Source: Fen-549 sp964636655
GTDB taxonomy: Bacteria > Actinomycetota > Thermoleophilia > Gaiellales > Gaiellaceae
DNA length: 13,594 nucleotides
Assembly (NCBI GenBank): GCA_964636655.1
Contig: CAZWTK010000045.1
Location: forward strand, 1-13,594
Reading direction: 5' to 3'
Shown here: piece after piece, positions 6,584-13,536 of the stretch
Position numbering within the stretch: position 1 is the first letter of the stretch
How the letters are laid out: every line of letters starts with the position of its first letter
Program-made: the position numbers and the translations under genes
Notes under the pieces: generated by a model
Databases searched by the model: none
The model's input: only the letters and a program-made list of their open reading frames with translations
What the model was told of the DNA's origin: nothing

Positions 6584-7187
6584 GCTGGATCCGCGGCTCG
6601 AACGCTGGCTGGAAGCCTTACTCGGCACGCCCGGGCTGACCTCGATCCGCGAGCTCGAGCAGGCCAGGCGCGAGCACGTGCGCGACAGCCTGCAGGCCAC
6701 TCCGCTCGTCTCGCGCTTCGCGGGCCCGATCGCCGACGTCGGCTCGGGCGGGGGCGCGCCGGGGATTCCGCTGGCGGCGGCCTTCCCCGAGCGCACGGTA
6801 ACGCTGATCGAGTCGCAGCTGCGCAAGTGCCGCTTTCTCCGGCGGTTCGAGCGCGACTTTCCGAACCTGCGCATCGTCTGTGGTCGCGCGGAGGAGCAGG
6901 AGGTCGATAGCTTTGGCGTTGTAGTGGCCAAGGCGCTCGCTCCCCCGCCGGTGGCGCTCGAGTGGTGCCTGCCGCTCGTCAAGCCCGGCGGCGCGGCGAT
7001 TCTGTTTGCCGGTTCGCTCGAGCAGGATCTGGCTCCGCCGGCGCACCTGCTCGGCGGCGGCAAGCCCGAGCTCTACCCCGTAGAGGGCTCTCGCGAGCGC
7101 CAACTCGTGCTCATCCCGAAGCTCACGCCGACCCCTCCAGGCTTCCCGCGCAGGCCGGGAATGGCTAGGAAACGGCCGCTGATCTGA
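6573..7187 (+). CDS. rsmG: 16S rRNA (guanine-N7) methyltransferase RsmG (GidB)
   Basis: RsmG methylates G527 (E. coli numbering) of 16S rRNA using S-adenosylmethionine. Loss can give low-level streptomycin resistance in several bacteria. The 204-residue protein carries the SAM-binding motif IADVGSGGGAPGIPLA (about residues 53-68) and a typical LIESQLRKCRFLRR helix. It also has VVAKALAPPPVALEW in place of the usual RA-A motif, and the proline-rich end TPTPPGFPRRPGMARKRPL, characteristic of actinobacterial and Gram-positive RsmG. ATG at 6573 gives 11 bases of overlap with khpB. An in-frame start at 6507 would overlap khpB by 77 bases and adds an unlikely Arg-rich leader. It ends the overlapping gene run that began with rnpA. 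Confidence 0.94.
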   Translation: MPTELDPRLERWLEALLGTPGLTSIRELEQARREHVRDSLQATPLVSRFAGPIADVGSGGGAPGIPLAAAFPERTVTLIESQLRKCRFLRRFERDFPNLRIVCGRAEEQEVDSFGVVVAKALAPPPVALEWCLPLVKPGGAAILFAGSLEQDLAPPAHLLGGGKPELYPVEGSRERQLVLIPKLTPTPPGFPRRPGMARKRPLI

Positions 7188-7396
7188 GCCGCTCGGCCTG
7201 TCCGCGCTCGCAAGTAGAGTGGTTCTGTGAAGCTCGCCTCAAAACGAAGCACTCCGCCGCCTGACCGCGCTCGGCGGCACGGTGCTGTGTCCTCAGTCGC
7301 GCCCGGAGTCTCTGGCTACGAGCACTCCCTGCGTCCTGGCCTCGCACTCGCCGAGTCGCGCCCGGTCGACGGATCTTCACTCTGAAACGAGCTTCT
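7188..7396 (+). repeat. rsmG-parA gap with a 12-base direct repeat
   Basis: This 209-base gap has no convincing gene. AGTCGCGCCCGG occurs twice in the same orientation, at 7295-7306 and 7354-7365, 59 bases apart and just upstream of parA. A GC-rich inverted repeat, GCCGCC (7256-7261) and GGCGGC (7273-7278), lies a little upstream but has no T-run, so it is a weak terminator candidate at best. The direct repeats could be an operator for the parAB genes, but nothing shows this directly. No parS-like TGTTTCACGTGAAACA was seen. Confidence 0.4.
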
Positions 7397-8152
7397 GTGG
7401 CCGGCCATATCTACGCGCTCGCAAACCAGAAGGGTGGAGTCGGCAAAACGACGACCGCGATCAATCTCGCGGCCTGCTTGGCGGAGGCCGGTGAGCCGGC
7501 GCTGGTCGTCGATCTCGATCCGCAGGCGAACGCGACCTCCGGCCTCGGCGCGCGTGCGAACGGCACCTCTTCCTACGATCTGCTCGACGGCGTGCCGCTC
7601 GACGACCTGGTCAGGCGAACCCGTTTCGCCAACCTCGACCTCGTTCCCGCCAAGCCCGATCTCGCGGGCGCGGTGGTTGAGCTTGCCCAGCGTACGGGTG
7701 GCAACCAGTATCTGGCCGACTCGCTGATCGAGGCGACCGCCCGCTACCGATTCGTCTTCCTCGACTGCCCGCCCTCGCTCGGCCTGCTGACGGTGAACGC
7801 GCTGGCTGCCGCCGATCGCGTGCTCGTGCCGGTGCAGGCCGAGTACTACGCGCTCGAGGGCCTGTCGCAGCTGATGCGCTCGATCGAGCTGATCCGCCGC
7901 AGCCTCAATCCGCGCCTGGCGATCGGAGGAGTGCTGCTGACGATGGTGGACGGGCGGACACGGCTCTCGGCTGATGTCGCCGCGGAGGTGCGGCGGCACT
8001 TCGGCGAGCTGGTCTTCAAGACGGCGGTGCCGCGCTCGGTGCGGCTGGCCGAAGCGCCGAGTTTCGGACTGCCGGCGATCGTCCACGACCGGCGCTCATC
8101 GGGCGCCGAGGCCTACTGGAAGGTGGCGATGGAGCTTGTCGAGCGTGCCTGA
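7397..8152 (+). CDS. parA: Chromosome partitioning ATPase ParA (Soj)
   Basis: ParA is a P-loop ATPase that moves ParB-bound origins apart. The 251-residue protein has the deviant Walker A motif KGGVGKTT (12-19) with the signature lysine, the switch region VVDLDPQAN (about 37-45) and the Walker B-like FVFLDCPPS (about 119-127). There is no N-terminal helix-turn-helix domain, so it belongs to the small chromosomal Soj type and not to the large plasmid ParA class. GTG at 7397 gives the canonical opening, a few residues ahead of ANQKGG. The gene starts a two-gene unit with parB (8-base overlap). Position next to oriC is normal for this system. Confidence 0.96.
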   Translation: MAGHIYALANQKGGVGKTTTAINLAACLAEAGEPALVVDLDPQANATSGLGARANGTSSYDLLDGVPLDDLVRRTRFANLDLVPAKPDLAGAVVELAQRTGGNQYLADSLIEATARYRFVFLDCPPSLGLLTVNALAAADRVLVPVQAEYYALEGLSQLMRSIELIRRSLNPRLAIGGVLLTMVDGRTRLSADVAAEVRRHFGELVFKTAVPRSVRLAEAPSFGLPAIVHDRRSSGAEAYWKVAMELVERA

Positions 8153-8999
8153 CGGAAGCCGCACCAATCGACGCGGGCTGGGGCGCGGCCTCGAGGTGCT
8201 GGTCGGCGGTGCCGGCGAGTCCGAGCTGGTGCACCTGCCGCTTGAGATGATCCACGCCAACCCGCGCCAGCCGCGCAAGGCGTTCGACAGTGAGGCCGCG
8301 GCCGGGCTCGCCGCCTCGATCAGGGCGCAGGGACTGTTGCAGCCGCTGGTGGTGCGGCCACGCAAGGAGGGCGGCTACGAGCTGATCGCCGGCGAGCGGC
8401 GCCTGCGGGCCGCCGGCGAAGCCAGGCTGGCCACGGTACCGGCCGTAGTTCGCGAGGCCGACGACCGCGAGAGCCTCGTTCTCGGCCTGGTCGAGAATGT
8501 CGCCCGCGAGCAGCTTTCGCCGCTCGAAGAGTCGCGCGCCTACGCGGTGCTGCTGGATGAGTTCGGGCTTGCGCTGGGCGAGATCGCCGATCGAGTCGGG
8601 CGCTCGAAGCCGTCGGTCTCGAATCGGCTGCGCCTGCTCGAGTTGCCCGACGAGGTGCTGGAGATGCTCTCTTCGGGCGAGTTGAGCGAGGGACACGCCC
8701 GCGCCATCCTCGCCCTCCCCGATCACGACGATCGTAAGGCGCTCGCCCGTCGCGCCGTCAAGAGTGGCATGTCGGTGCGCCAGGTCGAGCAGGCCACCCG
8801 CGACGCCGGCGCGCCGCGCCAGCACCGTTCCCGCCCCGAGCCGCTCGATCCCGACTTGGCTGTACGCGCGGCAGCAGCGGCCGAGCAGCTGACCGGTTTT
8901 ACCGCCCGCGTCAGCCCGGGCAAGCTCGAGCTCCGCTTCGCCGGTGAGACCGAACTGGCCGAGCTGGTCGAGGCGCTCGAGCGGGCAGCTCAAAGCTGA
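8145..8999 (+). CDS. parB: Chromosome partitioning protein ParB (Spo0J)
   Basis: ParB binds parS near the origin, spreads as a CTP-dependent clamp, recruits SMC and is moved by ParA. The 284-residue protein has the N-terminal 'RRGLGRGLEVLVGG' ParA-contact type opening. The ParB/Srx domain includes NPRQPRKAF (39-47) and the CTP-binding GERRLRAA (83-90). A helix-turn-helix runs from EIADRVGRSKPSVSNRLR (about 146-163), and a C-terminal dimerisation segment covers about 237-284. GTG at 8145 overlaps the parA stop by 8 bases; a longer frame from 7974 would run through parA. The last ~100 bases of this gene recur, diverged, at 9700-9802. Confidence 0.96.
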   Translation: MPDGSRTNRRGLGRGLEVLVGGAGESELVHLPLEMIHANPRQPRKAFDSEAAAGLAASIRAQGLLQPLVVRPRKEGGYELIAGERRLRAAGEARLATVPAVVREADDRESLVLGLVENVAREQLSPLEESRAYAVLLDEFGLALGEIADRVGRSKPSVSNRLRLLELPDEVLEMLSSGELSEGHARAILALPDHDDRKALARRAVKSGMSVRQVEQATRDAGAPRQHRSRPEPLDPDLAVRAAAAAEQLTGFTARVSPGKLELRFAGETELAELVEALERAAQS

Positions 9000-9045
9000 T
9001 CGAGAACCGATCTGCCTCCCGAGTCGTGCTTGCCGACGGCCACGC

Positions 9046-9237
9046 TCAGCGCGTAACGGTCACCGGTGCTCCGGGCCCTACGGGGGCAACGAGCCAGCTC
9101 ATCGCATCGGTGCTGAAGCGTACGTAGCCGTGAGAGACCGCACTACCGAGGACGCCGCCGACGTTCGCCAGCCTGTGCGTGGCGATCTGCCCGGAACCAC
9201 GTGCGGACTTCTGAAGGACGTTTGAGCGAGCACTTGT
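9046..9237 (-). pseudogene. Decayed L,D-transpeptidase (YkuD domain) C-terminal remnant, catalytic Cys to Tyr
   Basis: A 63-codon open stretch on the minus strand reads like the end of a YkuD-type L,D-transpeptidase, an enzyme class that makes 3-3 cross-links in peptidoglycan. It shows a GSGQIATHR segment where functional enzymes have G-x-I-x-I-HG-T. It then has LGSAVSHGYVRFSTDAM where they have SHGC[IV]R, and GPGAPVTVTR where they have a G-T-P-V end. The catalytic cysteine position is TAC (Tyr), one transition from TGC. The stretch is bounded upstream by TAG-TGA and has no start codon or ribosome site. A weak hint of the preceding part (APPGIAPVVNK) sits in another frame at about 9233-9270, suggesting a frameshift. 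The fragment is thus most likely a dead remnant. The assignment is by motif recognition only. Confidence 0.6.
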
Positions 9238-9360
9238 TCACTACCGGCGCGATTCCCGGAGGAGCTTTCGTCCGCGCTATGTTTGTCTATGACGCCAAAG
9301 AAGCGTCGCAACGATTCACATCGTAGGGTAAGGCGGCGCGCCCGCGAGCCCGCAATATCT

Positions 9361-9367
9361 GAAGGAG
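9361..9367 (+). promoter_or_regulatory. Strong ribosome binding site deciding the LapA-like start
   Basis: GAAGGAG lies 5 bases before the ATG at 9373. It is one of the best Shine-Dalgarno matches in the window, and it favours this start over in-frame codons at 9283 or 9289, which lack a close site. Confidence 0.65.
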
Positions 9368-9372
9368 TGTGG

Positions 9373-9705
9373 ATGCAAGACGAACCGCAGTCATCGCAGC
9401 CGGCGCCCGCAATGGAACCTGTCGAGCCCCGCTCCGCGCGCCTGCGCCGACACGGCCGCCGCACTTATCTCTATGTCTGGGCGTTCACACTGGTGGCGCT
9501 ACTCGTCGTCGTTATCGCGCTCGCGGTCGCGAATACGGGACAGGTGAAGTTGAGCTGGGTATTCGGAACAAGCCACGCCTCGCTGACCTGGATCATCGTT
9601 GTTGCCGCCGTCCTCGGCTGGCTGCTGGGAATCGCGACCAGCGTCGCCTTTCGCTTACGGACGCGGCGGCACCGCGGAACTGAGCCGCGGCCGCCGGGTA
9701 GCTGA
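9373..9705 (+). CDS. Small LapA-domain (DUF1049-like) membrane protein
   Basis: The 110-residue product has a hydrophilic Pro/Gln/Arg N-terminus (about 1-30). A first membrane helix follows at about 33-53 (TLVALLVVVIALAVAN), then a short loop with NTGQVKLSWVFG, a second helix (about 71-94) and an Arg-rich tail. The two-helix layout with N-x-x-x-V-x-[LV]-x-[WF] after helix 1 is characteristic of the lipopolysaccharide assembly protein A domain. In actinobacteria this domain is found in small proteins of unknown role, where an LPS function cannot be assumed. The ATG at 9373 has a strong ribosome site; a longer start at 9289 would add an Arg/Lys-rich leader with no near site. The gene ends exactly where a copy of the parB tail begins. 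Confidence 0.75.
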   Translation: MQDEPQSSQPAPAMEPVEPRSARLRRHGRRTYLYVWAFTLVALLVVVIALAVANTGQVKLSWVFGTSHASLTWIIVVAAVLGWLLGIATSVAFRLRTRRHRGTEPRPPGS

Positions 9706-9802
9706 CCGGATTTGCCATCTGCGTCTGCCCGGGCAAGCTCGAGCTCCGTTTCGGCGGCAAGATCGAACCGGACGAGCCGGTCGACGCGCTCGAGCGGGCA
9801 GC
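9700..9802 (+). pseudogene. Diverged duplicate of the parB 3' end
   Basis: These 103 bases align without gaps to parB positions 8887-8989, with about 88 of 103 identical by hand count. In the parB frame they read LTGFAICVCPGKLELRF and then an EPVDALERAA end, against LTGFTARVSPGKLELRF and ELVEALERAA in ParB, so the piece corresponds to the C-terminal dimerisation segment (about residues 249-282). A TAG stop precedes it in that frame and there is no start codon, so it is not an independent gene. The frame stays open into the downstream VOC gene. It overlaps the last 6 bases of the LapA-like gene. Most likely this is a relic of a segmental duplication. Confidence 0.8.
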
Positions 9803-9836
9803 CGGCCGACCGGTCTACACTCGAGGCGAGCACTCC

Positions 9837-10205
9837 ATGAGCTCGCCGCTGATACGCAAGGTCGACTGCATCCGCCTGGCGGTGGACGATCTGGCCATGG
9901 CCATCGACTTCTACGAAAGCCTCGGTCATACCCTGATCTGGCGCCGTCCCCAGGCAGCAGGCCTTCTCCTGCCCGAGTCGGGTGCCGAGCTGGTTCTCCA
10001 AACCGAGGATCCCGGGATGGAGGTCGATCTACTGGTGGACGACGCCGTGCAAGCCGCTACACGCTTCGTGGCTGCCGGGGGGACCCTCGTCAGCGGCCCC
10101 TCGGAAATCGAGATCGGCCGCTGCGTCGTAGTTGCCGACCCCTGGAGGAACGAGTTCGTGCTACTCGATATGAGCCGCGGGTCATTACCGGAGACCCGAG
10201 CGTAA
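9837..10205 (+). CDS. VOC (glyoxalase/bleomycin-resistance fold) family protein
   Basis: This 122-residue protein has the two-module beta-alpha-beta-beta-beta layout of the vicinal oxygen chelate superfamily. Module one begins 'KVDCIRLAVDDLAMAIDFYESLGH' and includes GAELVLQTE. Module two is VDLLVDDAVQAATRFVAAGG, ending NEFVLLDM, the common 'GN-x-[FIL]-x-[LI]-[DE]' closing strand. The first metal-ligand position, often His, is not clearly present (Cys11/Arg13 region), so metal use and substrate are uncertain; the family includes lyases, dioxygenases and drug-binding proteins. ATG at 9837 has a modest GAGG site (9823-9826) 10 bases before it. It follows the parB-tail copy in frame and converges on the minus-strand glycosidase gene, with only 49 bases between. 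Confidence 0.82.
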   Translation: MSSPLIRKVDCIRLAVDDLAMAIDFYESLGHTLIWRRPQAAGLLLPESGAELVLQTEDPGMEVDLLVDDAVQAATRFVAAGGTLVSGPSEIEIGRCVVVADPWRNEFVLLDMSRGSLPETRA

Positions 10206-10254
10206 TACGAATCGAGCGAGGCCGGGCGCGACTAGATATCGGCTGCCCCCCCGC

Positions 10255-12396
10255 TCACCACTCGACGATCACCTGAAGCGGGCCGTGCTGTTCGAGCACG
10301 ACCAGCGAGGTCTCACCGTGATGGCGGCGGAAGAGGAGATCGACTTTCGCCTCGCCCACCTGGAGCCCACGCACGCCGACCTCGCCGAGCCAGTCCGGTA
10401 AGGCCGGCCGCACGATACGAAGCTTGCGCTCCGTCGCATCCGGCTCCAGTCCAAGTGCCGTGCGCAACATGTAGGGAATCGCGCCTGCGGCCCAGGCCTG
10501 GGGCGAGCAGGCGACCGGATAGCGCACCGGCTCGGGCGAGTAGTTGCGGTCGAAGCCGGCGAAGACCTCGGGCAGGCGGTAGCTCGGGAAGCGGCTGGCA
10601 GCCTCGTAGATCGCGCTGAACACGCGGAGTGCATCCTCGCTGTAGCCGTAGCGCTTCAGCCCGGCGGCGATCATCGCATTGTCGTGCGGCCAGACGGCGC
10701 CGACCTGGTAGTCGAGCGGGTTGTAAGCGGACTCTCCCTCGGCCATCGTGCGGATGCCCCAGCCGCTGAACATGCGCTTTGAGAGCAGGGTGCGCGCGAC
10801 CGCGCGGGCGTGGCGGGCGCTCACGACTCCCGACCACAGCGCCTGGCCGGGGTTCGAGCTGATCGCCTCGGCCGGCCGTCCTTCCTTCTGCAGCGCAACG
10901 GCGAGATAGCGGCGCTCGGGCAGCCAGTAGGCGTTCTGGAAGCGCTTGTACAGCTCGCGAGCCTGCCGCTCGAGACGCTCGGCTTCCTGCCGGCGCCCGC
11001 TGAGGCGGTAGAGCCAGGCCGCGTCCAGGCGCGCGCGGTAGACGTATCCCTGCACCTCGACGAGCGCAACCGGCGGCTCGGCCGGGGAGCCGTCGCTGTT
11101 TGCGATCGAGTTTCCGGAGTCCTTCCAGCCCTGGTTGGCGAGGCCCTTCTCGGAGCGTGAGACGTAGTCGACGAAGCCGTCGCCGTCGTGATCGGCGATC
11201 GTGTCCAGCCAGCGCAGCGCGAGCTCGACGTTCTTCTCGAGCTTGCGGTAAAGCCCGAGGTCGCCCGTCCAGCGCACGTACTCGGCCATCAGGCAGAGGA
11301 AGAGCGGCGTCGCGTCGACGGTTCCGTAGTAGGGCGTCTGAGGAACCTCGCCCAGGTTCGCCATCTCGCCTACGCGCAGCTCGTGCAGGATCTTGCCCGG
11401 CTCCTCGTCGCGCCACTCGTCGTCGTGGCTGCCTTGATAGCGAGCCAGCAGGATCAGCGTCTCGGCCGCGACGCGTGGGTTGTAGGCGACCGTCTCGAGC
11501 GCCGTGGTGATGCTGTCCCGGCCGAAGAGGCACACGAACCAGGGCACCCCCGCCGCGAAGAAGACCTCGCCTCGCTCGCGGGTCACGAGCATCTCCAGAT
11601 CGGCAAAGGAGCGCTCGAGGACACGGTTGAAGAGGGGGTTGTCGGACGTGACGCTCACGCCCGAGAAGCTGCGGCTCCGCCGCCGAGCTCCGGGAGTAGT
11701 CTCCAGCGCCCCCGGGCCGGTGTCGGCGATCTGGACCTCGAAGCGGATGCATCTACTCGCGGCGGGAGCGAGATCGATCCGATAGCGAGCCACAGCATTT
11801 GCGCCCGTAGAGGTGGGGTTTGGATCGAATGACAGCTTGGTCGTACGCACACGCCCGTCGGCGCCGTCGTAGCGAAACTCGAGGCGGCTCCCCTTCCAGC
11901 TCGGCTTGTGCAGTTTCCCCCGCCGCCCGACATCGGCGCCGCGGATAGCGAACATGTTGTCGAAGCCAGCCGCGAACTCGAGTTCGAATTCGAGCGTCAC
12001 CGGCTCGAGCCCGAAGTTGCGAAGATAGATCGCCTCGCTGACGTGCTTGCCGAGCTTGCGCTCGCGGCGGATGCCGATCTGTTGTTTGGGGATGACCCGA
12101 CCGCGCTCCAGTTCTAGATCGGGGTTGGTTAGCTCGCTCACCGAGCGGTCGTCCTCGACGGCGCTCGAGAGCAGCACCGAGAGAGGCTCGTCGCCCATGT
12201 GTAGTAGCGCGCGGTCGAGGAAGCGGGTGTCATGGAAGTAGAGGCCGTGTGCCGGAGAGACCGACGAGTCGATGTCGCCGCCGCCGGCGCAAAGGCAAAA
12301 GACCCCGCCCGATTTCGTCGTCAGCGTCTCGCCCACATCGGCGATCAATGCCGAGGTTCCATGGGTCAGGACGCGGCTGGTGGATCGGCTTGCCAT
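10255..12396 (-). CDS. Amylo-alpha-1,6-glucosidase-like protein (glycogen-debranching type)
   Basis: The 713-residue protein has an N-terminal beta-rich domain of the GDE-N-bis type. It starts THGTSALIADVGETL and includes SPAHGLYFHDTRFLDRALL, a characteristic pattern of the family. The C-terminal two-thirds is an alpha/alpha barrel with GVPWFVCLFGRDS (about 283-295), GDGFVDYVSRSEKG and NQGWKDSGNS (about 421-430), the usual active-site region, then NPLDYQVGAVWPHDNAMIAAGL. Known relatives hydrolyse alpha-1,6-linked glucose in glycogen-like polymers, but many bacterial members have untested substrates. ATG at 12396 gives the standard N-terminus; an in-frame start at 12480 would overlap the upstream SDR gene by 77 bases. 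It lies 7 bases after that gene and so is probably co-transcribed. No signal peptide is visible, so it is cytoplasmic. Confidence 0.88.
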   Translation of the reverse strand: MASRSTSRVLTHGTSALIADVGETLTTKSGGVFCLCAGGGDIDSSVSPAHGLYFHDTRFLDRALLHMGDEPLSVLLSSAVEDDRSVSELTNPDLELERGRVIPKQQIGIRRERKLGKHVSEAIYLRNFGLEPVTLEFELEFAAGFDNMFAIRGADVGRRGKLHKPSWKGSRLEFRYDGADGRVRTTKLSFDPNPTSTGANAVARYRIDLAPAASRCIRFEVQIADTGPGALETTPGARRRSRSFSGVSVTSDNPLFNRVLERSFADLEMLVTRERGEVFFAAGVPWFVCLFGRDSITTALETVAYNPRVAAETLILLARYQGSHDDEWRDEEPGKILHELRVGEMANLGEVPQTPYYGTVDATPLFLCLMAEYVRWTGDLGLYRKLEKNVELALRWLDTIADHDGDGFVDYVSRSEKGLANQGWKDSGNSIANSDGSPAEPPVALVEVQGYVYRARLDAAWLYRLSGRRQEAERLERQARELYKRFQNAYWLPERRYLAVALQKEGRPAEAISSNPGQALWSGVVSARHARAVARTLLSKRMFSGWGIRTMAEGESAYNPLDYQVGAVWPHDNAMIAAGLKRYGYSEDALRVFSAIYEAASRFPSYRLPEVFAGFDRNYSPEPVRYPVACSPQAWAAGAIPYMLRTALGLEPDATERKLRIVRPALPDWLGEVGVRGLQVGEAKVDLLFRRHHGETSLVVLEQHGPLQVIVEW

Positions 12397-12403
12397 CGCC
12401 CGG

Positions 12404-13174
12404 TCAAACGAACTTCGGGTAGAGGGACATTCCGCCGTCGACGACGAGCGTTGTTCCGGTGACGTAGCCGGCCTCGCCACTCGCCACCCAGGCGATCGCG
12501 CCGGCGATCTCCTCCGCCTTTCCCATCCGTCCCAGCGGGATCTCCGCCTCGACGACGTGCTCCTCCTTCGGGTGCTCGAGCAGCCGCTCGTTGATCGGCG
12601 TAGTGATCGCGCCCGGCGCCACGTTCACGACGCGTACTCCCTTCGGCGCGAGCTCGCGCGCCGCCGTCTCCATCAGCAACTTGAGCCCGCCCTTCGAGCT
12701 GCAGTAGTGCGCGTATCCCGGCCAGGGGATGAACTCGTGCACGCTCGAGACGTTGACGACGACGCCGCTCTTCGCCGCGACCATCAGCCTGGCCGCCTCG
12801 CGCAGACAGAGGAAGGCGCCGGTCAGATTGGTGCGCAGGACTCGCTCCCAGTCGGTGAGCGGCATTTCGGTCAGAGCGACCTGGTTCTCGATGCCGGCGT
12901 TGTTGACGAGCAGATCGAGCCCGCCGAGCTCCCTTGCCGCCTCCGAGACGAGGCGCTTCACGTCGTCCTCGCTACCGACGTCGGCCTGAAGCGCGATCGC
13001 TCGCCCGCCCGCCTTGCGGATCTCCTCCAGCGCCTGCTCGGCGCCGGGCTTGTCGCTATCTGAGTAGTAGTTCAGGCAGACCTGCGCGCCTTCGGTCGCA
13101 AGCCGAATCGCGGTGGCCTTGCCGATTCCGCTCGAGGCGCCGGTGACGACTGCCTTTCGCCCTTCGAGAAGCAT
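12404..13174 (-). CDS. Glucose 1-dehydrogenase-like SDR oxidoreductase
   Basis: This classical short-chain dehydrogenase of 256 residues has the cofactor motif TGASSGIG (11-18), NNAG (91-94), Asn116 in TNLTGA, Ser144 and the catalytic pair Tyr157-x-x-x-Lys161 (YCSSK). Beyond these generic features it shows segments typical of Bacillus glucose 1-dehydrogenase: SSVHEFIPWPGYAHY, GAITTPINE and the C-terminal GGMSLYPKF (Bacillus has GGMTLYPSF). Those enzymes oxidise beta-D-glucose to gluconolactone with NAD(P). The start is ATG at 13174; an in-frame GTG-type extension to 13321 adds a Ser/Arg-rich leader that does not look like protein. It is first in a two-gene unit with the debranching-enzyme-like gene. 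The substrate is inferred from motif similarity, and another sugar or polyol remains possible. Confidence 0.85.
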   Translation of the reverse strand: MLLEGRKAVVTGASSGIGKATAIRLATEGAQVCLNYYSDSDKPGAEQALEEIRKAGGRAIALQADVGSEDDVKRLVSEAARELGGLDLLVNNAGIENQVALTEMPLTDWERVLRTNLTGAFLCLREAARLMVAAKSGVVVNVSSVHEFIPWPGYAHYCSSKGGLKLLMETAARELAPKGVRVVNVAPGAITTPINERLLEHPKEEHVVEAEIPLGRMGKAEEIAGAIAWVASGEAGYVTGTTLVVDGGMSLYPKFV

Positions 13175-13300
13175 GAGCGATCTATGCCCGGTACGGGCGT
13201 TTGTCGCACCCCAAGATGAAGCAGAAGCGAGCGAGTTCGACGAAGAACACCGTTGTCCGTCGCTGTGAGCGACATGGCGGGCGAGCCGGAAGTGACAAAC

Positions 13301-13317
13301 CCGGCGACCTTCGCCGG
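13301..13317. repeat. Perfect 7-bp hairpin with 3-base loop
   Basis: CCGGCGA, loop CCT, TCGCCGG. It has the same 7-3-7 geometry as the elements at 13455-13471 and 13508-13524. No T-run follows on either strand. Confidence 0.7.
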
Positions 13318-13340
13318 TCAAGAAGCTCTATTCCAGGCCA

Positions 13341-13365
13341 CCGCAGCCGACATGTGCGGCTGCGG
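13341..13365. repeat. Perfect 9-bp hairpin with 7-base loop
   Basis: CCGCAGCCG (13341-13349) and CGGCTGCGG (13357-13365) enclose ACATGTG. It is strong and GC-rich, with no T-run after it. Confidence 0.7.
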
Positions 13366-13445
13366 CTCACCAAACGCCATCCCCGGGCCGCACATCCCGA
13401 GCACTGCTCGCACTCGCGGTTAGCTCGCCACGCTCCTAGGAGCAG

Positions 13446-13479
13446 ACGAGTCACGCGCGCCGAAGGCGCGCAAACTCGT
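13446..13479. repeat. Two-tier hairpin (6 bp outer, 7 bp inner, GAA loop)
   Basis: Outer arms are ACGAGT (13446-13451) and ACTCGT (13474-13479). Inner arms are GCGCGCC (13455-13461) and GGCGCGC (13465-13471) with a GAA triloop. A small asymmetric internal loop (3 and 2 bases) separates the tiers. Confidence 0.72.
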
Positions 13480-13493
13480 ATACCAAGGTCATA

Positions 13494-13536
13494 CCAGCGA
13501 AAGTCTTCGCCGGCTTTGCCGGCGGACTTTCGCTGG
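13494..13536. repeat. Long hairpin (12 bp outer, 7 bp inner, TTT loop)
   Basis: CCAGCGAAAGTC (13494-13505) pairs perfectly with GACTTTCGCTGG (13525-13536). Inside, CGCCGGC (13508-13514) pairs with GCCGGCG (13518-13524) around TTT, and only TT (13506-13507) is unpaired as a bulge. This 19-bp stem is the strongest inverted repeat noticed in the window. It has no T-run directly after it, so a simple intrinsic terminator is not clear-cut. Confidence 0.8.

Noticed and set aside
7188..9000. parS site near parAB
   Set aside because: I looked for TGTTTCACGTGAAACA or close variants here and in the rest of the window and saw none. A motif scan of the flanks would be needed.
9471..10001. Minus-strand 176-codon frame across the LapA-like and VOC genes
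   Set aside because: It is antisense to two supported genes. Its similarity to a minus-strand frame over the parB end simply reflects the duplicated parB tail.
10313..11752. Minus-strand 479-codon frame inside the glucosidase gene
   Set aside because: A shadow frame with Arg/Pro/Ala-rich content; the overlapping frame has clear family motifs along its full length.
13182..13454. Minus-strand 90-codon frame upstream of the SDR gene
   Set aside because: Low-complexity Arg/Ser/Cys content, overlap with strong hairpins and no family resemblance.
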